A stretch of DNA of 64,000 nt from Gnetum montanum (Eukaryota > Streptophyta > Gnetopsida > Gnetales > Gnetaceae). Position numbers and translations under genes: made by a program. The DNA is taken from contig MNCI01014639.1 of the NCBI GenBank assembly GCA_015680685.1, positions 224,953 to 288,952 on the forward strand, in the 5' to 3' direction. Below, in pieces: positions 1 to 11,786 of this stretch. The first letter of the stretch is position 1. Each line of letters opens with the position of its first letter. The notes under the pieces were generated by a model. The model ran no database searches. It was not told the origin of the DNA and was given only the letters and a program-made list of their open reading frames with translations.

Positions 1-586
1 GTCGTGATTACCCTTGTAGGCGACTCCATCTCAACAGTAGTATTTTGAGCGAAGGTATCAATAGCAGAGCGCAGACCCAAACCCTCCACAAAAATTTCCA
101 ATTGGTGCTTTTCAATGGATACTTCTTTCAATGATTTCTTATAATGATGTTTGTGGTTCTTTTCATCCTGACCCCATTTGCATACCTTGGAACATTTGAG
201 ATTCAGAAGATCTATTTGGTCCTTATGCTCTACTAGTCTACATGTCAGTGACACGTGGCAATTGAGTAGGTTCCAGTATCTAGTATACATGACCTCGGAA
301 GTCCACCAAGAGTGATCAGCACTTAGCTTAGTAGAGGTGAACTCGTGCCGAGCCTTGAGATCATCATGCTCAACTGACAACTTAGAAACTTCCTTCTCCT
401 TTGCTTGAATCTGCAACCACAACTGTTCGACGAAATGCCTACAAGTCCAAAGCGACTTGGCGTTGTGTACAAGACCCTCCGCCACCTCCTCATAAACAGA
501 CCTTGGTACTTGCTTGACTTCTAGAGATAATGTGGGCAAAATTTCTATGCTAATTGTCTCAGAAGGATCCCACATCAGTTTGGCAC
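1..586 (-). pseudogene. Coiled-coil C-terminal exon (exon 7), runs off the window
   Basis: After the acceptor at 588-587 the minus strand stays open for all 586 bases to the edge, about 195 residues with no stop. Composition is rich in Glu, Lys, Leu and His with heptad-like spacing (for example QIQAKEKEVSKLSVEHDDL), which suggests a long coiled coil. It joins exon 6 (866-672) in frame, and exon 6 joins the acidic exon 5 (1196-951). The coding end lies outside the window. That this last 0.6 kb has no stop while exons 2, 4 and 5 do is notable for a pseudogene. Confidence 0.55.
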
Positions 587-1286
587 CTATGCACACGAAA
601 AGAACAAACGCTAAAATGACAAAAATAGGGTGTGAAACTCTAAAGCTACAAATAATTCGAAACATTTATACCTATCTCAGGGTGGGCTTCCTGAATTTGT
701 TCAACAACTTCCTCAGTGATACCAGCCACAAAATCCATCTTACTTGGCATCTCTGTCCAAGTAAATGGCCCAGGAGTGAGAGACGGACTAACCTCCGTGG
801 TCCTTTCAGGGGAAACCATTTTCATGGGCACGTCCAACCGCATCATCCTGATTTCACTACCTTCGTCTGGAAGGGATGAAAACACAAAATTAAAATACCA
901 TGGAAACAATAACTCACAAAGCAACATCACAAAACAAATAAAAAACATACCGTGTTCTTTCTCCCCTTCTGGGGGTTCGCCTAAGTCCAGCTTTCCCTTA
1001 AGGAAGCTGCTAAACATTTCATCAACATCACTCTGATCATCCACCAATTCAGTTTCTGTGGTGTCTTCCCTCAGCTCTTCCATTCCTCCTCCCTGATCTT
1101 TCTCCACATCTTCCTCCTCAGTATTTAGCTCTGTGTTAGCCTCCTCCTCTTCAATGATCATCTCTAATTCCTACCTCCTCACTTCTCGAATCAAGTCTGA
1201 AGGCATCAGTAGCATGTAAGTGGTCAAAGTAAAAATCATGAATAAGACGAAAAAAATAAAGCAACAAGGGTACTAAGTTTACTTAC

Positions 1287-2333
1287 CTCAGGTAGGCATC
1301 TTGAATCGTATGTGCTTAACCTGTGGCTCATCCACATTTGAGGCCTCCTCGGTTGAACGTTCACGCTTTGCTAGCTTCGACTTAGCCTTGTCAATGGTCT
1401 CTTTGATGACCCGTTCTGCTCTTTTCGCAGTATAAGGCACATCGTCTTGCTCCAATCCCAAACTGTCATGTGTGTAGATTGAGGTACCAGATGACCCCCC
1501 TGTCGTGATAGATACGGATTCATCAATTCCCTCGGGCGCATCTTGGGACTCGGTAATTTCAAATAAGTGGTTGATCCACGGACGAGATAGTTGATAGCAA
1601 TCCCATAGAACATACTTGTTGTCCACATGAACCACCAAAAACTCAGCTAAGCGACAAAGATAACTAGTAAAGAATGCAAAGGTAAAGTGAGACTGTGCCT
1701 CGACATTTGAGTGCAATCACACTATCTCCTTGTGAAGGCCCGACAATAAAAATTGGGCCCAGTTATAATGCATGTCAGTTTCTAGGACAGTTCACATAAT
1801 ACGTATAGCTTCGACCCCAAGACTCCGCACTTGGGAAAGGGATTTAGGGAATACCCGTGCCCTAAATAGGGGATATAGTTCATTCACCTCCTCAACCTTT
1901 GCTTTCCCTTGCATAGGAAATCCCTTGGCACCCTTACCAATGCCCAACCAGTCCTCTAATTCACGAACCGTATGGAGCTCTTTATGAGCCCTGTCTAAAA
2001 CTACATTTATACCATCCACCAGCACACCAAATAGGTTCGAAAAGAATTCAGGTGATAGATGGAAAATTATCTTAACACCCTTAATCCGGGTGCTGTAGTA
2101 AGAGACAGACTCATTGAAGGAATCTAGGATCCCGATCATTTCTACTATTGACACATCAGGGTTTGGGGTCATAAAGAGCTCCATAAGACCTGCATCATCT
2201 AAACAACGAATGATGGATGGTCGAGCATGAGTGCACAACCATTTTTGAGCTTTACTGACCTCCCTGAACTTCATTGACAAGGTAGTCTTAGTTCGTCCAG
2301 TTGTGACAGGGTCCCCTCCAGGAGGGACATCAA
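1287..2333 (-). pseudogene. Plant-transposon-like domain exon (exon 4)
   Basis: One 1.05-kb exon with a single frame broken only by three TGA codons. It has a helical segment (KFREVSKAQKWLC), then IKGVKIIFHLSPEFFSNLFGV. That pattern (GV-x-V/I-x-F-S plus a short Leu/Gly/Pro-rich turn) resembles the 'putative plant transposon protein' and plant mobile domain families. A basic Lys/Arg-rich segment follows near 1340-1430 and suits nuclear entry. A similar G-V-x-V-x-F-S motif occurs in the extra ORF of the family A element at 29270-29340. Function is unknown. The family assignment is a resemblance, not a proven match. Confidence 0.4.
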
Positions 2334-2422
2334 TTGTAGATACAATTCGAAATCATCATATCAGTATAACCCCCGGCAGTTGAACCAACACGTTAACACA
2401 TTTAGAAAATATAGTCACTTAC

Positions 2423-4101
2423 CTTCAGTTGTGGACTTAGATGTGCTACCATAGTCAAAGTCATGAGGAAAAATTGGTCCCTTATGCAACCAATCTCCAT
2501 GCAACCATCCACGAGCTTCACACATTATGAATGCTCTAGAGAACCGTTTGTGAAAGTGGATGATAGCACCCTTCGTTTGAGCTAATACAACTCCACGAAG
2601 AGTGGGACCCGCCATAAATGTCTCTAGAGCGGTGCGAGCTAGAGCAAGTCCATCATCCTCAACGCATGTTCCGTCTGGGTTAACTTTAGGCCTACAAACG
2701 AACGTATGTCAAAACAGAAGCAAATGCCAAATGGTGAAAAGAAACAACAAACTTAAACGGTCCTACCTATCCACCCGGTACACGGTGCCAGGAGGGTTCT
2801 AGAACAGTGAGTGCGCATGCGCAGCTAAAAATAGGGTGTTGTTGAGATAGTCCTGCCCTCTCGGCAATTGGGCCCACACGCACGCTAATGGACATGTAGA
2901 CCTCGGCCCGCTGGAAGAACCGTCCTCAGTTACGAGTGACCCCTCGTCGATGTCTTCCATGAAGACCGTGACACCCTCCGCGGCTCATGGCAGCATGGCC
3001 TCAAGCACGCTCCATGCCACCAGTTCACTTAGGTGCAACCAGATAACCACTTTGAACTTGTTCAGTATGAAGGCCAAGAATTCACACGCTCCTTCTCTGA
3101 ACCAGACCCCATTGTTGTCAACAGTTAGATTCGGGGTAGGTTCATCAGCCTCGATGGGGCCAAACCATGTCAGTACCCCAACTAGCTCAACCACCAGGAG
3201 AAAAGGTTCAGTGTCCCTACAAGTAAACAAAATGCCAACGTAAATCAGCCATGAAAATAACACGAAAAATAAAATTTCGCATTGTAGGTCCACACTTGGA
3301 AAAATTATTAGCTGTTTACACTGGGCGTATACACTGGGCGTATATGTTGTCCAAACTATTTACACTTCACGTATATGCTAGGCATATATGCTGTCCAAAC
3401 TGTTTACGCTTAGCGTATATGCTAGGTGTATACGCTGTCAAAACTGTTTACCCTCAGCGTATACGCCGGGCGTATACGCTGTCAAAATTGTTTACACTGT
3501 GAAAACAGTTCTCGTCATGAAAACAAGTCTACGCTGAACCCCACTTGAAAATAATTAACTATTCATGCTCAGCGTATACGCTGTAGAAACCCTCAGCGTA
3601 TACGCTGTAATAACCCTTAGCGTATACGCCATAATAGCCTTTAGCGTATATGCTGTGTAAACAGTCTACGCTAGATGCCGTGAACAAACAGTCAATGTAT
3701 ACGCTGATAAAATCATATACGCTTCATGCCAAAAATTTATTTACGTTGTGCATTGGTAAAATAGATTACGCTACAAATAACTTAGGCTATGTATAGTATA
3801 TGCTTAGCGTATAGAAACCATCTATGCTATTTGTCTACGCTAACTGTCTACGCTGGGCGTATACACCGAAACCCTCTACGCTATTTGTCTACGATAACTG
3901 TATACGCCGAGCATATACACCGAAACCCTCTATGTTGATTGTTTACGCTAAGAAACTGGTACAGATGAAAATAACTAATAGAGACACGATCAAAGCCTAC
4001 CTGTGTGAAGATCCAAACCACGATGGAACCCTTGGCCTGGGCAGACACTGTAGCATGGCCTCGCTCTCCTCCGCGAAGGTCAGGTCAGGTCCCTTCCTCC
4101 C
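2423..4101 (-). pseudogene. FCP1/HAD-like pseudophosphatase region (exons 1-3)
   Basis: Exons 1-3 give a protein that follows the order of plant FCP1-like HAD phosphatases. There is a hydrophobic strand with LLVVELVGVL where the family has the DxDxT nucleophile motif. Next comes FREGACEFLAFILNKFKVV, the usual R-P-x-x-x-x-F-L helix, then VIW where the family has GIWSS. Then come NNTLFLAAHAHSLF and NPPGTVYRVDRP, where the family has NTLLIDDSPYK and NPP. A D-G-x-A-L-A-R-T-A-L-E-T-F segment matches the family's C-terminal helix. Both catalytic Asp of the nucleophile motif (E-x-V here) and the late Asp pair (AA here) are missing, so phosphatase activity is not expected. Identification is by motif order only. 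Confidence 0.55.
3310..3960. repeat. Palindromic minisatellite (AGCGTATACGCT) inside intron 1
   Basis: About 650 bases made of irregular copies of the self-complementary core AGCGTATACGCT (also GCGTATACGC and GGCGTATACGC), separated by spacers such as GTCCAAACTGTTTAC and GAAACCCT. More than a dozen cores can be counted by eye. Because each core is its own reverse complement, single strands could form many short hairpins. The array fills most of the intron between exons 1 and 2 of the minus-strand pseudogene. The open frames seen over it are by-products of the repeat. Confidence 0.85.
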
Positions 4102-4274
4102 CTAGCCTTCCACAAATAGGAGACAAAGTGAAATGTAGCTAGAAAAATGCACCATTGCGAAGCCACGACTTCACTCTGTCAAAATGGATACATTCTGGTG
4201 CACAGTGCTGAGAAGTGCAAAGGTTCCTAGAGCAACCAAGATGTGTAGAGCAAGATGGTTGTGTGCTTGAATTT

Positions 4275-5303
4275 TAGAAATTTTAGAAATTTGATCTCGT
4301 GCGTCAAGGAAAAGAACGGGGAGGTTGAAAGAAATACTGCAAAAACTGTAAAACAAAATGTAATAGAAAGCTCAAAGCATTGCATAACGTCTGTCATGAC
4401 ACAAAATGTTTTCAGGGACTTTCACCCCCCATCAGTGTGTTTAGGCAATGTGGCTAGGCAGCTGAAGCTGCAAAGGCAAGGGAATGAGCATGCCAGTACA
4501 TGTATAAATAGTGTCCGAACTTCAAAAATTTGAAACTCCCACTTATTAAAATTTGAGGGGACCCCACTCTTCAAAGGCAAAATGACGGTGGGACAATGTA
4601 CTGATAAAACTATTACAAACAGTATTTCAAAGGCGAACATGAAACATTCAACAAATTGGATCTAGATAGAAGAGCCGAAGGGTGTTAAGGGTTTAAGGGA
4701 ACCCTCATGTTTGAATGATGGACATGAGGGGTCCGAAACCAAAGAATTTCACGTATATAGATGTCTGGCCAAAAATAGCAACAAACAAAGATCTTCAACA
4801 GCAACAAAGAAATGATCTGCAATGCCGCAGGAGAAGAAAAAACCAGAGGTTGTGAAGAAGCTGAAGAAAATAGCTTCAGAAGAAACCGAAGAAAACTGCT
4901 TCAAAATAATCCACAACCAAAAGGACCAATGTAAGCGGGGCAATTGTCAAAACACGGATCAAAAAGAAACATGTTGTGGTCCGCATAATCCTGTAACGTG
5001 ATCAAAACCCATGAAGAACTTGCAAAAGGATTAAAACCCAACCAAAAACAGAAGATCTAAAAATGGTTAGAATCCAAAAGGACAGTAAAAGACACTATTA
5101 GGAAAGGCTCTGAAATTCCAAGGTAACGAGAAAGAGAGAAAAACATTAGAAATTTTAGAAATTTGATCTCGTGCATCAAGGAAAAGAATGGGGAGGCTGA
5201 GAGAAATACTACAAAAACTGTAAAACGGAAACACTATTAAACAGAAAGTAATAGAAAGCACAAAGCATTGCACAACAACTGTCGTGACATAAAATGTTTT
5301 CTG
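4275..5303. repeat. Pair of direct repeats of about 145-155 bp, 0.87 kb apart
   Basis: 4275-4418 and 5146-5303 are close copies. Both begin TTAGAAATTTTAGAAATTTG, contain the same AAGGAAAAGAA..GGGGAGG stretch and end near AAAATGTTTTC. The right copy has a short insertion. I see no TG/CA termini, primer-binding site or flanking duplication, so I do not call them LTRs. The 0.7 kb between them shows no gene. Confidence 0.7.
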
Positions 5304-8153
5304 GACTCCTCTTGGTACTTTCAAGAGGCCTCCAGAAAACTTTCAGATACTAACATCTACCAACAAGTAGACACTGTTCCATGGGATCAACTTCGTCGTC
5401 AGCTGCTCTCTCTCTCTCTCTCATATGTGTGCTTGATGGAGATCTCAACCAAACAACAACTACAACAGATTGAATTCTAGAAAGTAAATAAAAGGGATTG
5501 AATCAAATCTATGCATGGATTTTCATAGCCAATTAACCATAATTTACTATATAGTATTAACCTTTACAGGTATCTCACTAAATTTGATAAGGTTAAGCTA
5601 GACTAAAACTTCACCTTTCTAAGAAACACTACAAGGAAAAATAAAATCCTTATAGTTATGAAATAATTAAAACATTATATATTAATATTTAGCATGGTGA
5701 AAAGCAATACTTATAACCATTATATTCATAGTATGAGAGATTGTTTTTAAAGTAAAATTATTGTTTGAAAGCAAATAGATCTATAGGGAGTTGTGAAAGT
5801 ATTATCAAGAAAATGGTCCAAAGTGAAGATTATGTTTTTCTTTTAATATTTTTCATTTTAAAATAAAATTTATTTATTTATCATATTAAAATAACTTTAA
5901 AAATTTTTAGAATTATTATTAAGTATTTGAGTTTTATGTGGGAAAGCAAGCAAGATTTTATTGATGTTCATGTTCATATTTTTTTACTAGAAAACTAGCA
6001 TATAAATGTTGGTAGCACTCATATAAGTCTATTGTCTTTTTAAGAATGAAACAATAACTTCATTGTGTAAATCTATACTACTTTTTAAACATATAAAACA
6101 CCCTACTTAATATAACTTAACTATAATAAGCTATCTTTTTACTTGGATGTCACTCTTTAAGTAAAGATTAAAGATTATCTTTTTTAAGAGGATGAAATCC
6201 TTACTTTACAAAGTGTAAAATCCCAACATCTTTGATGTTGATCTAACCATCTAAAAAATTTCCAAATGATCAAAGATGTATTCTACTAACTTTAATTGAA
6301 TTTTTCTAATGTGTTAGATTAACTGTACATCATAAAAACAAAAATGTAATCAGTTTCATAACCTATGTAAAAACTTGTAACCATATTTTTAAGTTGCTTA
6401 TGACATTACTCTAATGTTGTGATGCAAGTTGCATATAAGGTAGCTCATATTCATGCTTTCATACCAAGTAAATGGAACAAGTAAAAAATATTATTCTACA
6501 AATAATTTATACTTTTCAAATAAAAATTTTTGAAAAATAATCTTCAAAAAATTCATCTTGAAGGTATACTTAATCTTCCTAATTTAATATCCATTGCTTC
6601 CCCCATTTTCAAATGCCTTAATTAGCTATTCATACTTATCATAAAACTTTGCAAAGCCATTTTAAATTTATGAAATTACTGGTCATATGTAGATGCTAAT
6701 GCTCATACATTTCTAAATTCCAACATGCAAAAATTGTGAATAGATTTGAAAGTAGAATGAGATTGTTGTATTTTATTATTCACTTGGTAGGATTTGTAAT
6801 TTTGTATGAAGCCACTTGCATGTTTAGGCCAATTTAGACTTCAAAAGCTTTACCATAAATAGATGTCAGGTTAGACAATGTCTTCCCAAAACCTTTAGTA
6901 AATTCAAAGTTCTTTTGTATGCTATTATTAATACTTGGGATTGTTATTGAAAAATGGGTTTCTTCTTAGATAAAAATTCTACAGCCTCTAAAGCCTATCC
7001 CATGTCATGTTCCCCAACAACAAGCATTACATAAAATTCTTGTTATGTTGATTATAGGAAAATGTGGCTTATGCCCTACTACTCAAGGAATTCTTGCATT
7101 TGTTAATTGCTACACAAGGCAAGAATTTTAATCTAAAATATTGAGTTATCATATAACTCAAGTAATTTCCCTTTGATCATGGACTTGATAGACCAACATC
7201 TTGATCCTTTTATTGATAATAATCTAAATGCTCACCTATATTCAAGAACTTATGAAGCATTGTCTATTTTCTCAAAACTAGAGGAAAGTGTTTTTATGTA
7301 TCTTAACAATAAGAAGAAAGGAAAAATCAAAGCCTATGGTATTGACAACCATCATAAGACAAATGTTGGACTTATGGTAAGAAGTGACATGATCAACTCA
7401 CAAAAACTCATAAGAAATATCATGTTTCCTTTCCTAATATCACTAACTTAATAAAAGGTAATCAACACTATATACAACCACAAATGATCTGAAGACATAT
7501 CTCCAAATCACATGAGGACATTTTGGTCATATCAACATAGTAACCTAGTAGCAAATGTAATGTTGAATGCAAGACAAAGAAATTTGTGCATTAAATTTAG
7601 CAAAAAAATTTAGAAACAATGCAAGAACAAAAAAAGAAAAAGAAACATATTTTTGTAAATAGATCAATAAAAGATAGATAGAAAACATATTTTTATCATT
7701 TGAATCTCTAGATAAAACAATAGATCTATACTAGATGGAAGAGAATGATTGAAACAAAGGGGAATGTACTCTTTATTTCTAGAGAAATGTTTATAGCAAA
7801 TGATAAGAAAAAACCTTCTTTGTAGTATAGGGAAAAGGGGATTTTAGGATGAGATAGAAAAAAATAGATAAAAATAAACAAAAGATGATTAGAACCTATA
7901 GATCAGCAATATGTTTAAGGAACCAAGTCCCTTGTAGGCTATCAATAATAACTTGTAGTACCTTGATCTCTAATGTATATGCCCAAGTTTTCTTCCAAAA
8001 TAAATGTTGATGCCAGTGTAGGTTAATGTTATAAAGATTTGGATCGAATCAAGTTGTTGGGTTTTGATCCAAGGGTTTCTTCATATGTCAAGTAGATGCA
8101 TAATTAACAGAATAAAATTACATTAAATAGGAATATGATTTGCCAAGGGATAC
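5304..8153. other. AT-rich intergenic stretch, no gene recognised
   Basis: Nearly 3 kb of AT-rich sequence. It has a (CT)n run just upstream at 5406-5422 and one unremarkable 92-codon frame (7173-7451, plus) with no motif I recognise. It probably holds old, unreadable repeat remains. Confidence 0.5.
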
Positions 8154-8990
8154 TGATGAGCGGCAAGGTACCTCTACACTCAACCATATGAATACAAGCA
8201 TTTCATGCATGATCCAGTCGAATTCCAAGGACTAAGTGCTTATGGGTCCTTGTGGAACAAGGACAGGTTGGTTGATCGTTGTCTTCCCAAACTTACCTAT
8301 ATGTCACGATTGTATGGTTAAGTAAGCTTGAGGAATATGATTTTTATATCTTTTATGTTTTTATGTCCTGTGCTACTAAGGGAGGAGAGAGATAACTAAG
8401 TGACTAATTTAACTTAACTACTCATTAACTAAGTTCTCACTAATCCTACTACCAACATCTATTCCCACTTGTCATGCACATCCTAAACTAGTGCAACACT
8501 ACTAGGATTACCAAATGCTAATCATTACTGGGTTACCAAGTCTTACACACATGCTCGAAGCAGTTGTACTGAGTGTGTTTACTTAGGAGAGTTGTAGAGA
8601 GAGAGAGAGAGAGAACATTAATTAAGTAAGCATTTTATAATATCAATTAACACTAATTAATCTATTCTGGATGCTGCAAGGTTTATAATAAAGTTCATCT
8701 TTATTTCCATACACAAGGTATGCTCAGGTACACAATTCTTGAATAAAGATCTGTTCACTTTGTGACTCCTACTGTGGGCATGCAGAAATAATTTGAACTC
8801 TGGGAGGAGAAAAGGCAAGAGTTTGGCTATGGAACTAACTATCTAATGCAAAAACAAGTGTGCCCACCTCTTATTTATAGGTAAGGAAGCAAGCGTCGAT
8901 ATCAGTTATCCAACATCGCATGGTAGGCTCCAATATCATAGACCTGATATCATAGATGTGATATCGTGGTCCTGATATCGCAATTCATCA
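8154..8990 (-). repeat. Family A LTR (3' LTR of an interrupted minus-strand element)
   Basis: The reverse complement matches the family A LTRs at 25222 and 31818: the same end sequence (GTACCTCTACACTCAACCAT at 8170-8189), the same TATAAATAA box (8871-8879 reversed) and repeated GATATC motifs upstream of it. Its outer end on this strand is TGATGAG, and the other end is a mutated ATTCATCA. Internal sequence with a polypurine tract adjoins at 8991, so this is a 3' LTR, not a solo LTR. No target duplication is visible. 837 bp against 795 bp for the intact copy. Confidence 0.85.
8595..8614. repeat. (GA)n microsatellite
   Basis: Short GA dinucleotide run inside the minus-strand family A LTR. It is not in the other copies. 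Confidence 0.85.
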
Positions 8991-9149
8991 TATCCCCATG
9001 ACTGATTGAAAACTCATCCTTGAGTTCCTTACAAAATATTGGGAAGGTATGGGATTATTGAGTAATTGAAAACTGATGGTGGAATGGGATGATAGACTCA
9101 ACGTTCCTAGTAAATGGATAAATAAGCATATTACAACATTAGTGTTCAT
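8991..9149 (-). mobile_element. Internal 3' end and polypurine tract of the interrupted family A element
   Basis: Read on the minus strand, this ends in GAGTTTTCAATCAGTCATGG plus GGATA before the LTR. The intact element has GAGTTTTCATTCAGTCGTGG plus GGGTA at 31795-31817. The family B element begins at 9150, and the copy of its target site is at 17641-17645. The rest of this family A internal region should therefore continue to the right of 17645, though I could not recognise it there. Confidence 0.75.
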
Positions 9150-10842
9150 TAAAATACCACAAAATTTTGGGTCTCGGCATCGTGACTGCAAGTATGGCTA
9201 GGTGTCAAAATGATGGAACTTTGCCCATATTTTTTCCAAGTGTTAAGTGTAGTCAGCTCCAACTACTAGATTTGCAAAATTTTTCTAAGTGTTAGGATGC
9301 TGGCACTTTTGGTAGATTCAGATGTCACCCTTTATGCTATGTAGCATAGCACCTTGTCTACTGCAGCATAGCACCTTATCACGCTGCGTAGCGTAGCGTA
9401 GTACACTATTACATTGTGTAGCGTAGTGCAGCGTAGCATCCTATTATGCTACATAGCATAGTGCATTATTACACTTTGTAGAGTAGCACAATGTAGCACC
9501 CTATTATGGTACATAGCGTAGCACCCTATTACACTATGTAGCATAGGGTAGCATAGCACCCTATCATGTGTGTAGTAGATAGTGGATAGGCATAGTAGAG
9601 AGGCTGGACTAGATAGTGGATGGGTGCAGTACACAATGGATAGGCACAGTAGATAGTGTCCTATGTTCCATGCATGACACAAGCTAGGCACACTAGACAG
9701 TAGCAACCAACATCCCATGTACTATGCGTAACAGGAAACAAGTGCAGTAGACAGTAGCAACTAGTGTCCCATGTATCGTGCGTGACACTGTATGGGCACA
9801 GTAGACAGTAGCAACTAGAGTCCCTTGTACCATGCATAACATAGGACAAGTGTAGTAGATAGTAGCAACCAACATCCTATGTACCACATGTAACACGAAA
9901 TGACTGTAGTAGACAATAGCAACCAACATCCCGTGTACCATGCGTAACATGGGATGAGTGCAGTAGACAGTAGCAACTAGCATCCTATGTCCCACACATA
10001 ACATGGGACAGGTGTAGTAGATAGCATCTTGTGTCCCACACGTATCATGGGACAAGTGTAGTGGCCAACATCACATGGTCCCACCCACTGAACTACCACG
10101 TGGTACCTAATCTACATTTTGGGCTAACCATAACCTTATGAATACCCCTATGCCCTCTTTCAGGGGGGTTGGCTTTCATTTTTTCACCAAGGACGCAGTT
10201 GGAACTTCCATTTGGCATTTGGCACCTTGGCATCTTAGCACTTAGTTTCATGGGTGAACGAGACCCAGAGCATACCACATTGGTAGAGAGGCACAGCTAT
10301 ACCTCATGGTACACTGCAACCCCATTATAGCCTCATAGAACATCACATGGTACACTATGGCTACCAACCTGGTAGGCATAGTTCAACACAATGAGCACTA
10401 GACTTCATAGCCTAATACCACTGAGGCTATGACTACGCTCCCACTATGCCTATTGTACATTGTGTATACCTTTGTGAATTAGCTACGCTGCTCCAATTTT
10501 TTCATGGTGCATTTTCTCTCCCAAGCTCTTATTTTATTCTACTGCATCATACATGTTGTATTATTGTGTGTTTTGCATGCTTGTTATCCTGGTTACATAA
10601 TTTAGTACATTTCTACTATTGTGTGTGTCACATTTTCTTTCAGCAACCTTCATGTGTCACACTCTAAAATCACTATTTGTAATCAGTTATTTGACATCGT
10701 GTAAGTCCCTATCTAATTGACTAGATCATTCAAGGAACCCCATTTTCATTTTCTCTAGCATGGCCCTTACACGGATCTGGGGTTAGGCTATACACCTAGT
10801 GACCTCTCACTATTCCAACCATTGAAATTTTTAGACGTTAAA
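9150..10842 (+). repeat. Family B 5' LTR
   Basis: Matches 16150-17640 along its length, including the TGAAACACC-like start (here TAAAATACC, one step mutated), CCACAAAATTTTGGGTCTC and the end GGGGTTAGGCTATA...GACCTCTC. It is about 200 bp longer than its partner because its inner tandem array has more units. Where the 3' LTR has TATAAATA, this copy reads TTATGAATA, so its promoter looks damaged. Confidence 0.88.
9330..10060. repeat. Tandem arrays inside the 5' LTR
   Basis: 9330-9560 holds short units related to GCTACGTAGCGTAG with a strong TA-G-C palindromic bias. 9590-10060 holds units of about 62 bp with the core CAGTAGCAACCAACATCCCA followed by TGTACCATGCGTAACA. The open frames read from the minus strand here repeat the same short peptide and are by-products of the repeat. 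Confidence 0.85.
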
Positions 10843-10862
10843 GTTTTTGGTGCTAGAAGGAG
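10843..10862 (+). other. Primer-binding site of family B
   Basis: Directly after the 5' LTR comes GTTTTTGGTGCTAGAAGG. The TGG that follows the LTR matches the reverse complement of a tRNA CCA end, and the rest (TGCTAGAAGGAGGG) would pair with a tRNA acceptor stem. I cannot name the tRNA with certainty. The same motif adjoins the family C LTRs. Confidence 0.65.
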
Positions 10863-11786
10863 GGCCCGAACCTCCGTGTCCTTTCTGTGTATAATGGGTA
10901 ATCCTGCATGCTATATGTACCTCGCCACCAGTAACCTGTTAGTGTAGACATGACACCCCTGTGGTTGTCTACATACTAGGTGGTGCAGATTGGTCACCAT
11001 GATGATTCCTCTGGAATCCTACAGGATGAAATCCTGAAACGATTTACTACATCCTACTACCTATGTCATGTGTAGTGTGGCATCCCTGTCAGCATAGCAA
11101 GTCCAAAACTTTCTTCTAAGCTACACTACCTATGTCCTATGTAGCATAGTGACCATGCCAGTGTAGCAGTTTCTAAAAAGTCTACTGTGTTACGCTGTCT
11201 ACTATGTAATGCTGCCTATGTCCCATGTAGCGTAGTGACCCTATTAGCATAGTGGCCCCTCCTAGGGTAGCGAGTGTGGAAAGCTTTAGCATAGTGAGCA
11301 TGAAAAGCTATAGTAACAAGCTCTAGCATAGCAAGTGTAATGAGCTACAGTGTAGTGAGCATGACCATGCTAATTCAACCTTCCTAGCAAGCAACTAATG
11401 CATTTGTCCAACACTATGCTCATGCAAGGGCCACTTCCAAACCCTAGACAACTCAGGCATCCTACGTCCCACCTGTCTCATTGGAATCTACGGTGTCCAT
11501 CCAAACCACTCATGTGTGGCCTACTACGATCACCACATCCATCACTTAGCCAACACATCAACAACCATCCACTATGATGTTAAACTAGCAACAACCATTA
11601 GCTATGATGTTAAACTAGAAATCTCCACAATCAAAAATTCTACCCTATGCTATGCAATGAACACAAGCCTAGCCAATGGAACTAGTTGGCACATCCCCAA
11701 GCTTGGATTAGGCATTCTAGATGATCCAAAGCTTGATGGAGGAGATCAACTGACTCAAGGCTACGTCCTCCAACACCGTCAAACTG

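Larger units (their letters stand above)
1..4101 (-). pseudogene. Seven-exon FCP1-like / transposon-domain / coiled-coil gene, decayed, left end off window
   Basis: I built this model from splice sites and reading phase. Exons on the minus strand are 4101-4001, 3216-2767, 2691-2423, 2333-1287, 1196-951, 866-672 and 586-1 (open at the edge). Five introns have GT donors and AG acceptors, and all six joins keep the reading frame. The acceptor before 2333 reads AA instead of AG, so it looks mutated. In-frame stops lie in exon 2 (TGA near 2984, TAG near 2785), exon 4 (TGA near 1792, 1717 and 1289) and exon 5 (TAG near 1170). Each is one C-to-T step from Arg or Gln. Order of parts: FCP1/HAD-like region, plant-transposon-like domain, acid-rich linker, coiled coil. 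It has no obvious flanking LTR. It may be a host gene copy or cargo of a larger element. The start lies at or upstream of 4101 and was not found. Confidence 0.6.

Noticed and set aside
3310-3960. CRISPR-like array
   Set aside because: Units are palindromic with irregular, related spacers in a plant intron. No cas genes. It is a minisatellite.
4275-5303. A miniature LTR (TRIM) element from the direct repeat pair
   Set aside because: No TG/CA ends, PBS, purine tract or target duplication.
7173-7451. 92-codon frame as a gene or retroelement piece
   Set aside because: No motif, no neighbours, AT-rich background.
9449-10055. Three overlapping minus-strand open frames with Tyr/Cys/His-rich repeats
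   Set aside because: They repeat the same peptide because they lie on the LTR minisatellite. The 3' LTR array gives similar frames with different ends. No start context or family match.
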